DNA from: an uncultured Mollicutes bacterium
GTDB taxonomy: Bacteria; Bacillota_I; Bacilli_A; RFN20; CAG-826
Assembly (NCBI GenBank): GCA_900549975.1
Contig: URQK01000032.1
Span: forward strand, 1 to 16,157
Direction: 5' to 3'
DNA: 16,157 nucleotides
The translations under genes were made by a program, and so were the position numbers. Each line of letters opens with the position of its first letter. Within the stretch, counting starts at the first letter, position 1. Shown one piece after another: positions 7,420-14,482 of the stretch. The notes beneath the pieces are model-generated. The model made no database searches and was not told where the DNA came from. It saw only the letters and a list, made by a program, of their open reading frames with translations.

Positions 7420-9843
7420 TTAATCAAAAATTGTGTAATCACTATCATCAGCTAAAGCAGCTTTTTTGTTTGCTTCAAATAATGTTTTAGCTGCTTTACG
7501 TTCTGCTCCACCCATAACAGTTGTCAAAGAATAAATTCCTTTTAATTTGTATGAGCTTAATCCGTATGCTGCAGATGGAGTTTCATATCCAGCTAGCTTA
7601 GAAACTGTTACTGACCAACCTTGTCCTTGCATGTAAGCTGGAGAAACTAAATGGACATTCCATAATAATTCGTATTCAGCTTTAGCAAATAAGCTAAATC
7701 TTTGAACGCTATCAGTTGTTTGAGCAGCGCCTGAATCAACATAGTTATCATATGTAGATAGCATATTGTCTTTATGTTCAACAGTTCCATCTTCATTAAC
7801 AATGTAATCTGGAACAGCACTTTGCGTACCAGAGTAAGAAGACATATCTCCACCAGTAACGTTAGTATTTAAATATGTTAATGGATCAGCATAGTCAGCG
7901 CCCCAACCAACAACGATTATATGGTAATTTGCAGTAGAACTCCATGTTGTATAAGATTGAGCACTTACATTAGTATTTTGAACAATTTGAATCTTTGGAT
8001 ATGTGTTATTTGCACAAGACGGCATAGAATCTGTTACTTTATTTTTATTAGTTGTACAAGCATTAACTGTATCGTTGAAATCTTCAATCCACTCAGCGTC
8101 ATACGCTCTTTGTTTTGCATCATAAGCAAGGCCTAAATATTCAATTTTAATTGGATAAGTAATTTGAACATTTGATTTAGTCTTACCACTAATTGTATAA
8201 GTAACACCACCAGCAGCGTTAACTGCATCAATAGCAGCGATTGCTTTTGCTGCTAATGCCTTGGTATTTGATTTTTGAGTATCAGCGTATCCTGCAGGAA
8301 GTTGACCTTGTTTTAGTAATTCAGCAGCAGCTTCTTTTGTTACATTTTTATTTGTAGCATATTCTTCATATAAATAATCTGTGTAGTCTCTACCATAAGA
8401 ATCTTGAACGAATCCTTTTGGTACAAGAGTCCACATTTGATATTGGTCACGTAAGTCACCACTTAATCCATAACGTTTGTTATAGATTTGTAAATCTACG
8501 CCATTAAGTAATAATTCACGAAGAGCATTAACTTTCAATGCAGCATTTGCATTATTATTTTCATCTGGTGTAAGCATTGAGTTCTTACTGCTTGAAGCGA
8601 ACTCTTCTCTATTAACGTTTAATTGAGTATAGAAAGTTGAGTCAATTGCGTCAATTTCACGAGAATAAACACGTTCATCAACTGGATTTTCAATAGATCC
8701 TTTGTTATCTTTACCAGTAACATATTTTTTCCAACCATCTTGGTCAGTTTGAGAAACACCGAATGCATCGATAGCGTCTTTCTCAAATTGTTTACGAATG
8801 AAGTCATCATTAGTATTATCTGGAAGAACTGTATATTGAATTTGATTTAAATGTACATGTTTTTTGTCCCAGTAGTTATTGTTTTGTTTGTAAATCAATT
8901 TATTTTCAGACCATTCACTTAAATAGAAAGCTCCATTGTATAAGAAGTTGGTATTTGAACGGCCATAACTTCTAATATTTCTTGCAACATTTGTAATAAA
9001 ACTTTGATTAACAGGTAAGAATGGCGTGTAAGTTAATACTGAAGGGAAATAAGATGCAGATTGTTGAAGAGTATATTTAACATAGTAATATTCTTTATTT
9101 GTTGTTGCATCAATAGTTTTTCCAGTTTCAATACCAACACGAGAGAAAGAGGCAATTTCTGGAATATCGTTAGCAGTAACATTTAAATCAAGGTGACCAT
9201 ATTGTTTAGCAAAGTAGTTAGTTGCCTTAGCTAAACCATCATTAGTTTTTAAATCATTAAGTCCTGGAATCGGATTACTCTTAGCAAGATTCTCTCTGTA
9301 GTAAAGAGAATATGTATAAGCCCAATATTCATATCCACCTTTAATAAACATAGCAGGTAAATAATAGCAGTCTGATAAGTTATTAGCGTCAAGTGCATAT
9401 CTAGCAGCAGTCTTGAAGTCTTCACCAGTTACAAATTGAGCACCATTAGTACGATCTATGTATTGAGTGCCATCGCTTTTAATCCATGGAATTGGGTTCT
9501 CAACGCCTCCACGAATGTAGAATGTGTATTCATCCATATCATCATTTACAAATACTTTTTCTGCTAAAGCTTTGCTTAAACGACCATACGAGTCGTTCTC
9601 CAATAAGCCATCAACGAAGTTAGCAATATGTTGAGCATTTTCTGCTGACATAGTTAGTGGAGTATTTAACGATTTTAATGGTGTTGCGATATATGCACGA
9701 TAAATATTTTTTCCTTTGTAAGTGCTAGGAATGTATGCATTATCAACAATATCAAACGTTTCATACTGTACTGTGTTGTTACATCCTGCTAGAACAGTTC
9801 CAGCTGTTACTAACATGAATAAAATTTTTGATTTTTTGTTCAT
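7420..9843 (-). CDS. oppA: Oligopeptide ABC transporter substrate-binding lipoprotein OppA/AmiA-like
   Basis: Extracytoplasmic peptide-binding protein of the SBP_bac_5 family. It has a lipoprotein signal: basic N-terminus, hydrophobic 8-18 and lipobox LAGC with Cys21 as the lipidated residue. Family landmarks are a G-A-F-Y-L-S-E-W...N-N-Y-W segment at 304-325 and GWGADYADPLTYLN at 646-659. At 807 residues it is much longer than typical OppA proteins (about 540-660). The extra length seems to lie in 180-260 and in a lysine/alanine-rich stretch at about 490-615 that holds Cys596 and Cys610. The ATG at 9843 has a full AAGGAGG at 9850-9856 with 6-nt spacing. It is the first gene of the operon, directly behind a consensus promoter. 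The peptide specificity cannot be read from the sequence. Confidence 0.95.
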   Translation of the reverse strand: MNKKSKILFMLVTAGTVLAGCNNTVQYETFDIVDNAYIPSTYKGKNIYRAYIATPLKSLNTPLTMSAENAQHIANFVDGLLENDSYGRLSKALAEKVFVNDDMDEYTFYIRGGVENPIPWIKSDGTQYIDRTNGAQFVTGEDFKTAARYALDANNLSDCYYLPAMFIKGGYEYWAYTYSLYYRENLAKSNPIPGLNDLKTNDGLAKATNYFAKQYGHLDLNVTANDIPEIASFSRVGIETGKTIDATTNKEYYYVKYTLQQSASYFPSVLTYTPFLPVNQSFITNVARNIRSYGRSNTNFLYNGAFYLSEWSENKLIYKQNNNYWDKKHVHLNQIQYTVLPDNTNDDFIRKQFEKDAIDAFGVSQTDQDGWKKYVTGKDNKGSIENPVDERVYSREIDAIDSTFYTQLNVNREEFASSSKNSMLTPDENNNANAALKVNALRELLLNGVDLQIYNKRYGLSGDLRDQYQMWTLVPKGFVQDSYGRDYTDYLYEEYATNKNVTKEAAAELLKQGQLPAGYADTQKSNTKALAAKAIAAIDAVNAAGGVTYTISGKTKSNVQITYPIKIEYLGLAYDAKQRAYDAEWIEDFNDTVNACTTNKNKVTDSMPSCANNTYPKIQIVQNTNVSAQSYTTWSSTANYHIIVVGWGADYADPLTYLNTNVTGGDMSSYSGTQSAVPDYIVNEDGTVEHKDNMLSTYDNYVDSGAAQTTDSVQRFSLFAKAEYELLWNVHLVSPAYMQGQGWSVTVSKLAGYETPSAAYGLSSYKLKGIYSLTTVMGGAERKAAKTLFEANKKAALADDSDYTIFD

Positions 9844-9897
9844 AAAAATCCTCCTTTTTATTTATAATAAAAACCTTGAACTTAGGTAGTTGACATA

Positions 9898-9926
9898 ATG
9901 ATACTACCGCGTAAGCGGTGTGTCAA
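9898..9926 (-). promoter_or_regulatory. Consensus sigma-A promoter of the opp operon with palindrome in its spacer
   Basis: On the minus strand, TTGACA (9926-9921) and TATCAT (9903-9898) are separated by exactly 17 bp. The start would be near 9890, giving a leader of about 47 nt to oppA. The spacer holds the 14-bp GC-rich palindrome ACCGCttacGCGGT (9919-9906), so RNA polymerase and a dimeric regulator could not easily bind together. The promoter call is strong; the operator role is inferred. Confidence 0.8.
9906..9919. promoter_or_regulatory. Putative operator: 14-bp GC-rich palindrome between -35 and -10 of opp
   Basis: The perfect arms ACCGC/GCGGT are spaced by 4 bp in an otherwise very AT-rich intergenic region. 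The flanks continue an imperfect dyad (TGA-AC...GT-TCA), and the inner hexamer TTACGC recurs inverted at 9932-9937. No regulator gene is in the window, so the cognate protein is unknown. Confidence 0.5.
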
Positions 9927-9947
9927 TGTTTTTACGCTTCTAAATGA

Positions 9948-9965
9948 CATATTATATATAATATG
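9948..9965. repeat. 18-bp perfect AT palindrome upstream of the opp promoter
   Basis: CATATTATATATAATATG is its own reverse complement. It is 22 bp upstream of the opp -35 box, between that promoter and the end of the small membrane-protein gene. It contains TATAAT on both strands, but no good -35 at proper spacing was found, so it may be a protein site or a small cruciform/hairpin rather than a promoter. Confidence 0.5.
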
Positions 9966-9993
9966 CTCAAGAAACGGCTTTCATTTTGATAAT

Positions 9994-10335
9994 TTAATTA
10001 ACTATCAAAGGATAAATTATAGCAAGTATCATTGTTGCTATAGCCATAATCAAAAAAGGTGTACGAATATTCCAAACTGATTGCTTAACTTCACTAGGTA
10101 AAGGTCCAGACCATAGTTTGTTTTTCTTACGATATTTATTGGCTCTTATATCGCCGCTCACCCACGCAATTAATATGGCAACAACGAAAATCAAAGTGAA
10201 TATAGTTATTACTTTATATGGTAAAACAATACCATTAAGTTCTAAGATTAGATTAACAAGGAAAAATACGAATACAGCAATAGACAATACTATACTTATA
10301 ACTAAAATATGTCTTATTTTTAAAGCATTTTTCAT
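9994..10335 (-). CDS. Small three-helix membrane protein of unknown function
   Basis: A 113-residue protein that I do not recognise. Hydrophobic helices are predicted at about 8-32, 40-61 and 90-112. Between helices two and three is a basic, probably cytoplasmic loop (DIRANKYRKKNKLW..., 62-89). The C-terminus follows the last helix directly. ATG 10335 has AGGTGA at 10345-10340 four bases upstream, and an extended -10 promoter lies before it. It is read divergently from the ATP-grasp gene and in the same direction as oppA, 151 bp upstream of it, but oppA has its own promoter. Plus-strand frames across this region lack ribosome binding sites and are antisense artefacts. Confidence 0.75.
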   Translation of the reverse strand: MKNALKIRHILVISIVLSIAVFVFFLVNLILELNGIVLPYKVITIFTLIFVVAILIAWVSGDIRANKYRKKNKLWSGPLPSEVKQSVWNIRTPFLIMAIATMILAIIYPLIVN

Positions 10336-10360
10336 ATAATCACCTGACTTTCATATTAGT

Positions 10361-10389
10361 ATGATAGCACTTTTTTCTTTTCTTCGCTA
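10361..10389 (-). promoter_or_regulatory. Putative extended -10 promoter of the small membrane-protein gene
   Basis: The minus strand reads TGC-TATCAT (-10 at 10366-10361). A poor -35 TAGCGA (10389-10384) lies 17 bp upstream. The start would fall near 10354, giving a leader of about 18 nt that includes the AGGTGA site. The TG dinucleotide compensates for the weak -35. Confidence 0.45.
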
Positions 10390-10394
10390 TTTTT

Positions 10395-10439
10395 TATCAC
10401 CATATTATATCGGTATTTGATATAATAGCAGCGGTGATA
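10395..10439 (+). repeat. Nested inverted repeats over promoter and ribosome binding site of the ATP-grasp gene
   Basis: The outer arms TATCACC (10395-10401) and GGTGATA (10433-10439) enclose the inner arms TATTATATC (10403-10411) and GATATAATA (10419-10427), with a 7-nt loop. The right inner arm is the -10 box and the right outer arm is the ribosome binding site. Read as DNA, this is a composite dyad over a promoter. Read as RNA from any upstream start, it would fold away the ribosome binding site. Confidence 0.5.
10418..10426 (+). promoter_or_regulatory. Extended -10 promoter of the ATP-grasp/lipoprotein operon
   Basis: TGA-TATAAT is a perfect extended -10 element; the hexamer 17 bp upstream (CACCAT) is not a usable -35. 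The predicted start, about 10433, coincides with the GGTGAT ribosome binding site. A transcript from here would have a leader of only about 10 nt before the ATG at 10443. Confidence 0.5.
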
Positions 10440-10442
10440 TAA

Positions 10443-11339
10443 ATGCGCAACAAAAATTTAAAAGAAAATTTATTTTTACGATATATGATCTTGCCATTTA
10501 GAGGTTTAGTCAAATTTTTATCTCCTACATTATATGTGAAGTTACAATACAAATATATAACTCACCATAAATTAAATTTAAAAAATCCGACAAGATACAC
10601 AGAAAAACTCCAACATTTGCGATTATATGAATATCCAAAAAATGAATTAGTAAAAAAATGTGCATCACGCGTTGATGTTCGCGACTATTTGTCTTCAATA
10701 GGGCTCGAAGAATATCTTATTCCTTGCCTAGGTATTTATGATAAATTTGATGACATCGATTTTAATAAATTACCTTCGCAATTTGTTATGAAATGTTCTC
10801 ATGCTTCTGGATTTAATTATATCGTCAAAGATAAAAACAATATTGATAAAAAAATTTTGAAAAAGAAGTTTGATAAATGGCTTAAAACAAATTACGGAAA
10901 AAAGACTATTGAAATGCATTATGCTAAAATTAAGCCACAAATAATAATCGAACAATATATTGGCAATATAGCTAATCTTCCGACAGAATATAAGATTCAT
11001 GTATTTAATGGCGTTGCTAAGTATTTATACGTTGTTACTGGTCGTGGAATTGATATCAGATACAACAACTATTACATTGATTGGACACCATTTGATGGTG
11101 CACAATTTAATGGTTGGAAAAAAACAGATTACGAACTTGAAAAGCCAAAAAATTATAAAAAAATGGTTGAAATTGCTGAATTATTAGCAAAACCATTTTC
11201 CTTTGTTCGAGTCGACTTGTATAATATAAACGGCGTTATCTATTTTGGAGAAATGACATTTACTCCTGCAAAAGGCACATTAATCCTTGATGACGATAAT
11301 GCTGATTATGAAATATCCAAATGGTTAAAAATTAATTAG
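10443..11339 (+). CDS. TupA-like ATP-grasp protein, probable cell-surface polymer biosynthesis
   Basis: The 298-residue product matches the TupA-like ATP-grasp family, named for the teichuronopeptide biosynthesis protein of alkaliphilic Bacillus and often found in polysaccharide clusters. Landmarks: N-P-T-R-Y-T-E-K-L-Q (48-57, typical N-x-P-x-x-F-x-E-K-I-Q), the ATP-binding segment FVMKCSHASG with Lys117 (114-123), IIIEQYI (167-173), and the metal/nucleotide-binding RVD (256-258) and FGEMTFTPAKG (268-278). ATP-grasp enzymes activate a carboxylate with ATP and join it to an amine or thiol; here the likely job is attaching an amino acid or peptide to a polymer, but this is inferred from the family. 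The ATG at 10443 follows GGTGAT. The lipoprotein gene starts 10 nt after its TAG, whose bases form part of the next ribosome binding site. Confidence 0.85.
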   Translation: MRNKNLKENLFLRYMILPFRGLVKFLSPTLYVKLQYKYITHHKLNLKNPTRYTEKLQHLRLYEYPKNELVKKCASRVDVRDYLSSIGLEEYLIPCLGIYDKFDDIDFNKLPSQFVMKCSHASGFNYIVKDKNNIDKKILKKKFDKWLKTNYGKKTIEMHYAKIKPQIIIEQYIGNIANLPTEYKIHVFNGVAKYLYVVTGRGIDIRYNNYYIDWTPFDGAQFNGWKKTDYELEKPKNYKKMVEIAELLAKPFSFVRVDLYNINGVIYFGEMTFTPAKGTLILDDDNADYEISKWLKIN

Positions 11340-11349
11340 GGGTGATATT

Positions 11350-12147
11350 ATGAAGAAAAAATGTTTTGCTTTGTTTGTTCCACTGCTTCTATGTGGCTGT
11401 GGATTAGACGCTAATGTGTGTAAAGATAGCAATGTATTATTTCCAAATGGCGGTTATGTCAGTAAAGATAATTTAAAAATCAAAGAGAAATTAGATTATA
11501 CTGTTAACTCAACTGATGGTACTTTAATTTATGAATATAAAAATATGCCTGATAGCATCACACAAGGTCAAGATGAATTTTCATTTGCCAGCAAAACAGG
11601 AATTATTAAAGAATCAGGACTAAATAATATTCGTTACCCTAAGCTATTTGATGGTGAGATTTCTTGTAGTGGCGCTAGAGCAAATTCTAGAATGGGATTA
11701 CTTTCAAAAGGCATTATAGTTGACTTTGATAGTAAAACCGCTAATGAAGTAAAAGGCATTGCTTTATATATGTCACATAATACGCAAAACTTATATATGA
11801 AAGCTACTGCTACACTATATCAAAATACCAATGAGGTAAAAGGTCAATTTAACGAATATAATTTCAGTTTCGTAACTGTACTTCAAATAACTGGTCCTGG
11901 TGCTCATTTATATTATGTTGATGTTGCAAAAGTTTTAGAGAATTCTAAAGGACTAGATAATATCCAAATGATTAAATTTAGTTTTGAAAGATTACCATTA
12001 ACAGAAGAACAACAAAATAGTGGATCATATATGAAATATATTGATAACTGGGAAGAAGAAAATAAAATAATTGATGAAAATGACAATCGCCAATCATTCG
12101 TGAAAATGTATGATATGTCTCTTCCTTATTCAGTTTGGAAAAGATAG
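11350..12147 (+). CDS. Lipoprotein of unknown function, partner of the ATP-grasp gene
   Basis: A 265-residue protein with a lipoprotein signal: MKKK, hydrophobic core and L-C-G-C giving Cys17 as the acylated residue (Cys at -2 is slightly unusual). I do not recognise the mature domain. Residues 25-220 alternate short beta-like stretches with polar turns (e.g. KGIIVDFD, GIALYMSH, LYMKATATLY, LYYVDVAKVLE, QMIKFSFERLP), which suggests a beta-sandwich of carbohydrate-binding or galactose-binding type. That is a guess from the look of the sequence. The last 45 residues are highly charged. There are further cysteines at about 24 and 106. GGGGTGAT precedes the ATG and overlaps the stop of the upstream gene, so the two are one operon ending at the terminator at 12160. 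Confidence 0.8.
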   Translation: MKKKCFALFVPLLLCGCGLDANVCKDSNVLFPNGGYVSKDNLKIKEKLDYTVNSTDGTLIYEYKNMPDSITQGQDEFSFASKTGIIKESGLNNIRYPKLFDGEISCSGARANSRMGLLSKGIIVDFDSKTANEVKGIALYMSHNTQNLYMKATATLYQNTNEVKGQFNEYNFSFVTVLQITGPGAHLYYVDVAKVLENSKGLDNIQMIKFSFERLPLTEEQQNSGSYMKYIDNWEEENKIIDENDNRQSFVKMYDMSLPYSVWKR

Positions 12148-12158
12148 ATTACTTTTAC

Positions 12159-12190
12159 AAAAAAGCCATCGAAAAAGGTGGCTTTTTATA
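12159..12190. terminator. Bidirectional intrinsic terminator between lipoprotein and Wzy-like genes
   Basis: AAAAAGCCATC (12160-12170) pairs with GGTGGCTTTTT (12177-12187), 11 bp with one G-T wobble and a GAAAAA loop. T-rich tracts follow on both strands. It sits between two convergent genes. Confidence 0.88.
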
Positions 12191-12206
12191 TTTGTTTTTA
12201 CATTTT

Positions 12207-13526
12207 TTAGTTTTTTGTCTTCTTATGTTTGATATTATAAGTTGTCATATATCCAAAGACCATAAGCATACCTAAAAATACAAAGTTTTCAACAAGTAGC
12301 AGTCCTACATAATTAATAAGTAATGTGATACCAAAGAAGATTGATAAAGTAGTAACACCAATTTTGATATTAAAATCATCGTCATTTTTGATATATTTTA
12401 TTAATTCATAAATTATCGTTCCAAAGAAAACTATAATCATTATTAACGGCAGTATTCCACTTTGATATAATACATCAACTAACAAATTGCCTGATGTAAT
12501 ATAACTATAATCTTTAGGAATAAACGAGCCAATAAAGGCTGGTTTAACTTCTGTTAAAAAGAATTTAGTATTACTAGCATATTTAGTAAATCCTATTTGC
12601 TGCGTTAAAATTGCTTTTAACACATAATTCATATTAGCGTAGTTACTACGATGAACACGATAATCAATTCTAAAAACTAAATATCCAATTAACGCTAATA
12701 AAACAACAGAACCAAATATAATAAAATATAATTTTGTTTTCTTATTTTTAAAACGAATAAGTAAACAAGTAATTAATCCAAGTACAAATAATACTAAGGC
12801 AAATACGATAGGAATCAATAACATTGTAGCAACTCCGCATAATCCGCCAAAAAGTGATCCATACCATAAAAATTTATTTTCTTTTTGATTAGTAAATAAT
12901 GCTACATATATACCTGTTGAAGCAAGTATTGCAAAATTGCCTAGAAAAGCCACACCAAATTGATTAGGAACAGCAGACACAAAATCTAAATCCATAAATA
13001 TATCAATAATAATTCGCGCTTGTTCTATTAGAGCAATTTGGTTACTATATTTAGGGTTTGCAAAGTGAATAGCGTGAAATGGTACACCCATTCCATAAAT
13101 AGTAACAATCAAACTTAATAAGCTAAAGGCGCCAATTCCTATGTAAATTGCAGATAAAATGTTTTTAAATGAAGTCTTTTTATCTTTAAATAAGCCATAA
13201 TAGCAGCCTAGTGTAAAGAAACTTAAAGCACCTAATACTAGCGAAGCAATTATTAAGAAATTTTTATATGCCAGTTGACCAAATGTACAGGATAATAAGA
13301 AATAAAGAAATAATGCACCTACTTCCATTAATAATGGAATCACACTTTTTTCTCTTGGTAGTGATTTAATGATTGGAACGATAGCCATAGCCATTAATAC
13401 AATAGCCATAATACGATAAATTGTAGATAAATTAGCAAAATTAAGTAATGTTAATATTACTAGTTCAACCGCAAACAAAGGTATTAAATCTTTAAAAACT
13501 GCAAAATTACTTGTTCTTTCTTCCAT
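12207..13526 (-). CDS. Wzy/O-antigen-ligase-like polytopic membrane protein
   Basis: The 439-residue protein has about 12 hydrophobic helices and two larger polar loops, near 150-190 and 295-345. The second loop ends S-G-N-L-L-V-D-V-L-Y-Q-S-G (345-357) just before a helix. This resembles the N-x-[FL]-L-[DE]-x-L-x-x-x-G motif of O-antigen ligases and Wzy polymerases, which join lipid-linked oligosaccharides on the outer face of the membrane. Sequence in this family diverges strongly, so the call rests on topology, that motif and the glycosyltransferase next door. An in-frame start exists at 13598, but I choose ATG 13526. It follows the TAA of the upstream gene by one base (TAACATG), and the longer version would add a hydrophilic stretch inside the preceding gene. 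AAAGGA lies about 13 nt upstream, rather far, so coupled translation is likely. Confidence 0.72.
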   Translation of the reverse strand: MEERTSNFAVFKDLIPLFAVELVILTLLNFANLSTIYRIMAIVLMAMAIVPIIKSLPREKSVIPLLMEVGALFLYFLLSCTFGQLAYKNFLIIASLVLGALSFFTLGCYYGLFKDKKTSFKNILSAIYIGIGAFSLLSLIVTIYGMGVPFHAIHFANPKYSNQIALIEQARIIIDIFMDLDFVSAVPNQFGVAFLGNFAILASTGIYVALFTNQKENKFLWYGSLFGGLCGVATMLLIPIVFALVLFVLGLITCLLIRFKNKKTKLYFIIFGSVVLLALIGYLVFRIDYRVHRSNYANMNYVLKAILTQQIGFTKYASNTKFFLTEVKPAFIGSFIPKDYSYITSGNLLVDVLYQSGILPLIMIIVFFGTIIYELIKYIKNDDDFNIKIGVTTLSIFFGITLLINYVGLLLVENFVFLGMLMVFGYMTTYNIKHKKTKN

Positions 13527-13527
13527 G

Positions 13528-14448
13528 TTACCAATAACATCCTTTCTCAACATTTTCATAGCCGTCTGGTTTAACACTCGGACGTATCCAATGTTCATTT
13601 ATTTGATTTTTTACATAGTCTCTACTTAACCAACGATTACCAACAATTCCAAATAGTAATGGAGTTGCTCCACCTGTTTGTATAGCTTGTTTACCCAAGG
13701 ACTTAACAAATTGACATAGAGGAGTACCATAAGCGCCAGCACCAATAAGAGCAATATCAAAATCCAATTTGCTAATTTCCTCTTTCATATATTCTAACGC
13801 ATCGAACCAATTATGAAAACTAGTTTTATTATTTCCAATACTTTGTATTGATTCTAAGACAACAAAAGTTGCATTAATGTTTTTTAAATCATTTAAATAT
13901 TTTCTATTTTCCAATTGTTTTAAAACATCATCTTTAAATGGAGTAACAATTAAAACTTTTCTATTGTTTAAAGCATTTAACCATTTTTTATTAATTGGTT
14001 CAAAAGCAAAATATTGAATAGTTGTAGCATTTTTGCATTGCTTTTTAAAAAAATAATCTTCCATATGAATGCCAGAAATACCTAAAATATCAGTATCTTT
14101 CATAACCATATCCATTAGTTCATTATACTGATTTAAATATCGATCTTCACAAGGAAAAAATCCTGCATTATTTTTCATAGAATATTTAACCGAATTTTTA
14201 AAAGATTTTTTTAATTTCAAATTGATTTTTTCTCCATTATTAATACAAGATAATTCTATCGCACCATAACGCACAGCCATAAATGGTTGATTAGACATAA
14301 TCTTATCATAAAGGATGTTATCACTATATTCTAAAGTTATATTCTTTTTTCCACAAAATCTTTTACAACTTTTAATTTTGTGAAATACTTTATATAAAAA
14401 TACAAACCATGCATTTTTTATAAAATAGACAATATATTTAAATAGCAA
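13528..14448 (-). CDS. Putative GT-D-like glycosyltransferase
   Basis: 306 residues. A hydrophobic/basic N-terminus (1-25) suggests membrane contact. AVRYGAIELS (58-67) resembles the R-[FY]-G-x-x-E motif of the GT-D (DUF1792) glycosyltransferase fold. The C-terminal half has ALIGAGAYGTPL (233-244), GKQAIQTGGATPLLFGI (252-268), GNRW (270-273) and the ending EHWIRPSVKP...GCYW. I recall this block from a family of polysaccharide-cluster proteins usually annotated as hypothetical or GT-D. The canonical R-F-G-D-G-E acidic residue is Ala here (RYGAIE), so activity as in GT-D is not certain. The start is TTG 14448, supported by AAAGGAG at 14464-14458, 9 nt upstream; the next Met (51) would cut into the conserved motif. 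The downstream Wzy-like gene follows after one base. A sugar transfer role in surface polysaccharide assembly is inferred. Confidence 0.65.
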   Translation of the reverse strand: MLFKYIVYFIKNAWFVFLYKVFHKIKSCKRFCGKKNITLEYSDNILYDKIMSNQPFMAVRYGAIELSCINNGEKINLKLKKSFKNSVKYSMKNNAGFFPCEDRYLNQYNELMDMVMKDTDILGISGIHMEDYFFKKQCKNATTIQYFAFEPINKKWLNALNNRKVLIVTPFKDDVLKQLENRKYLNDLKNINATFVVLESIQSIGNNKTSFHNWFDALEYMKEEISKLDFDIALIGAGAYGTPLCQFVKSLGKQAIQTGGATPLLFGIVGNRWLSRDYVKNQINEHWIRPSVKPDGYENVEKGCYW

Positions 14449-14482
14449 TTTTGAACACTCCTTTTTTTGTTTTCTAACACAA

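Noticed and set aside
7647..8810. Extra frames inside oppA on both strands
   Set aside because: Shadows of the 807-codon binding-protein gene; no start signals.
9898..10080. 60-codon plus-strand frame starting at the opp promoter
   Set aside because: No ribosome binding site, overlaps the opp promoter and the antisense of the small membrane-protein gene.
10118..10339. 73-codon plus-strand frame
   Set aside because: Antisense to the three-helix membrane protein, which has a proper ribosome binding site and promoter.
13527..13598. 24-codon N-terminal extension of the Wzy-like protein
   Set aside because: It lies inside the end of the glycosyltransferase gene and adds no recognisable domain; the TAACATG junction gives a better start.
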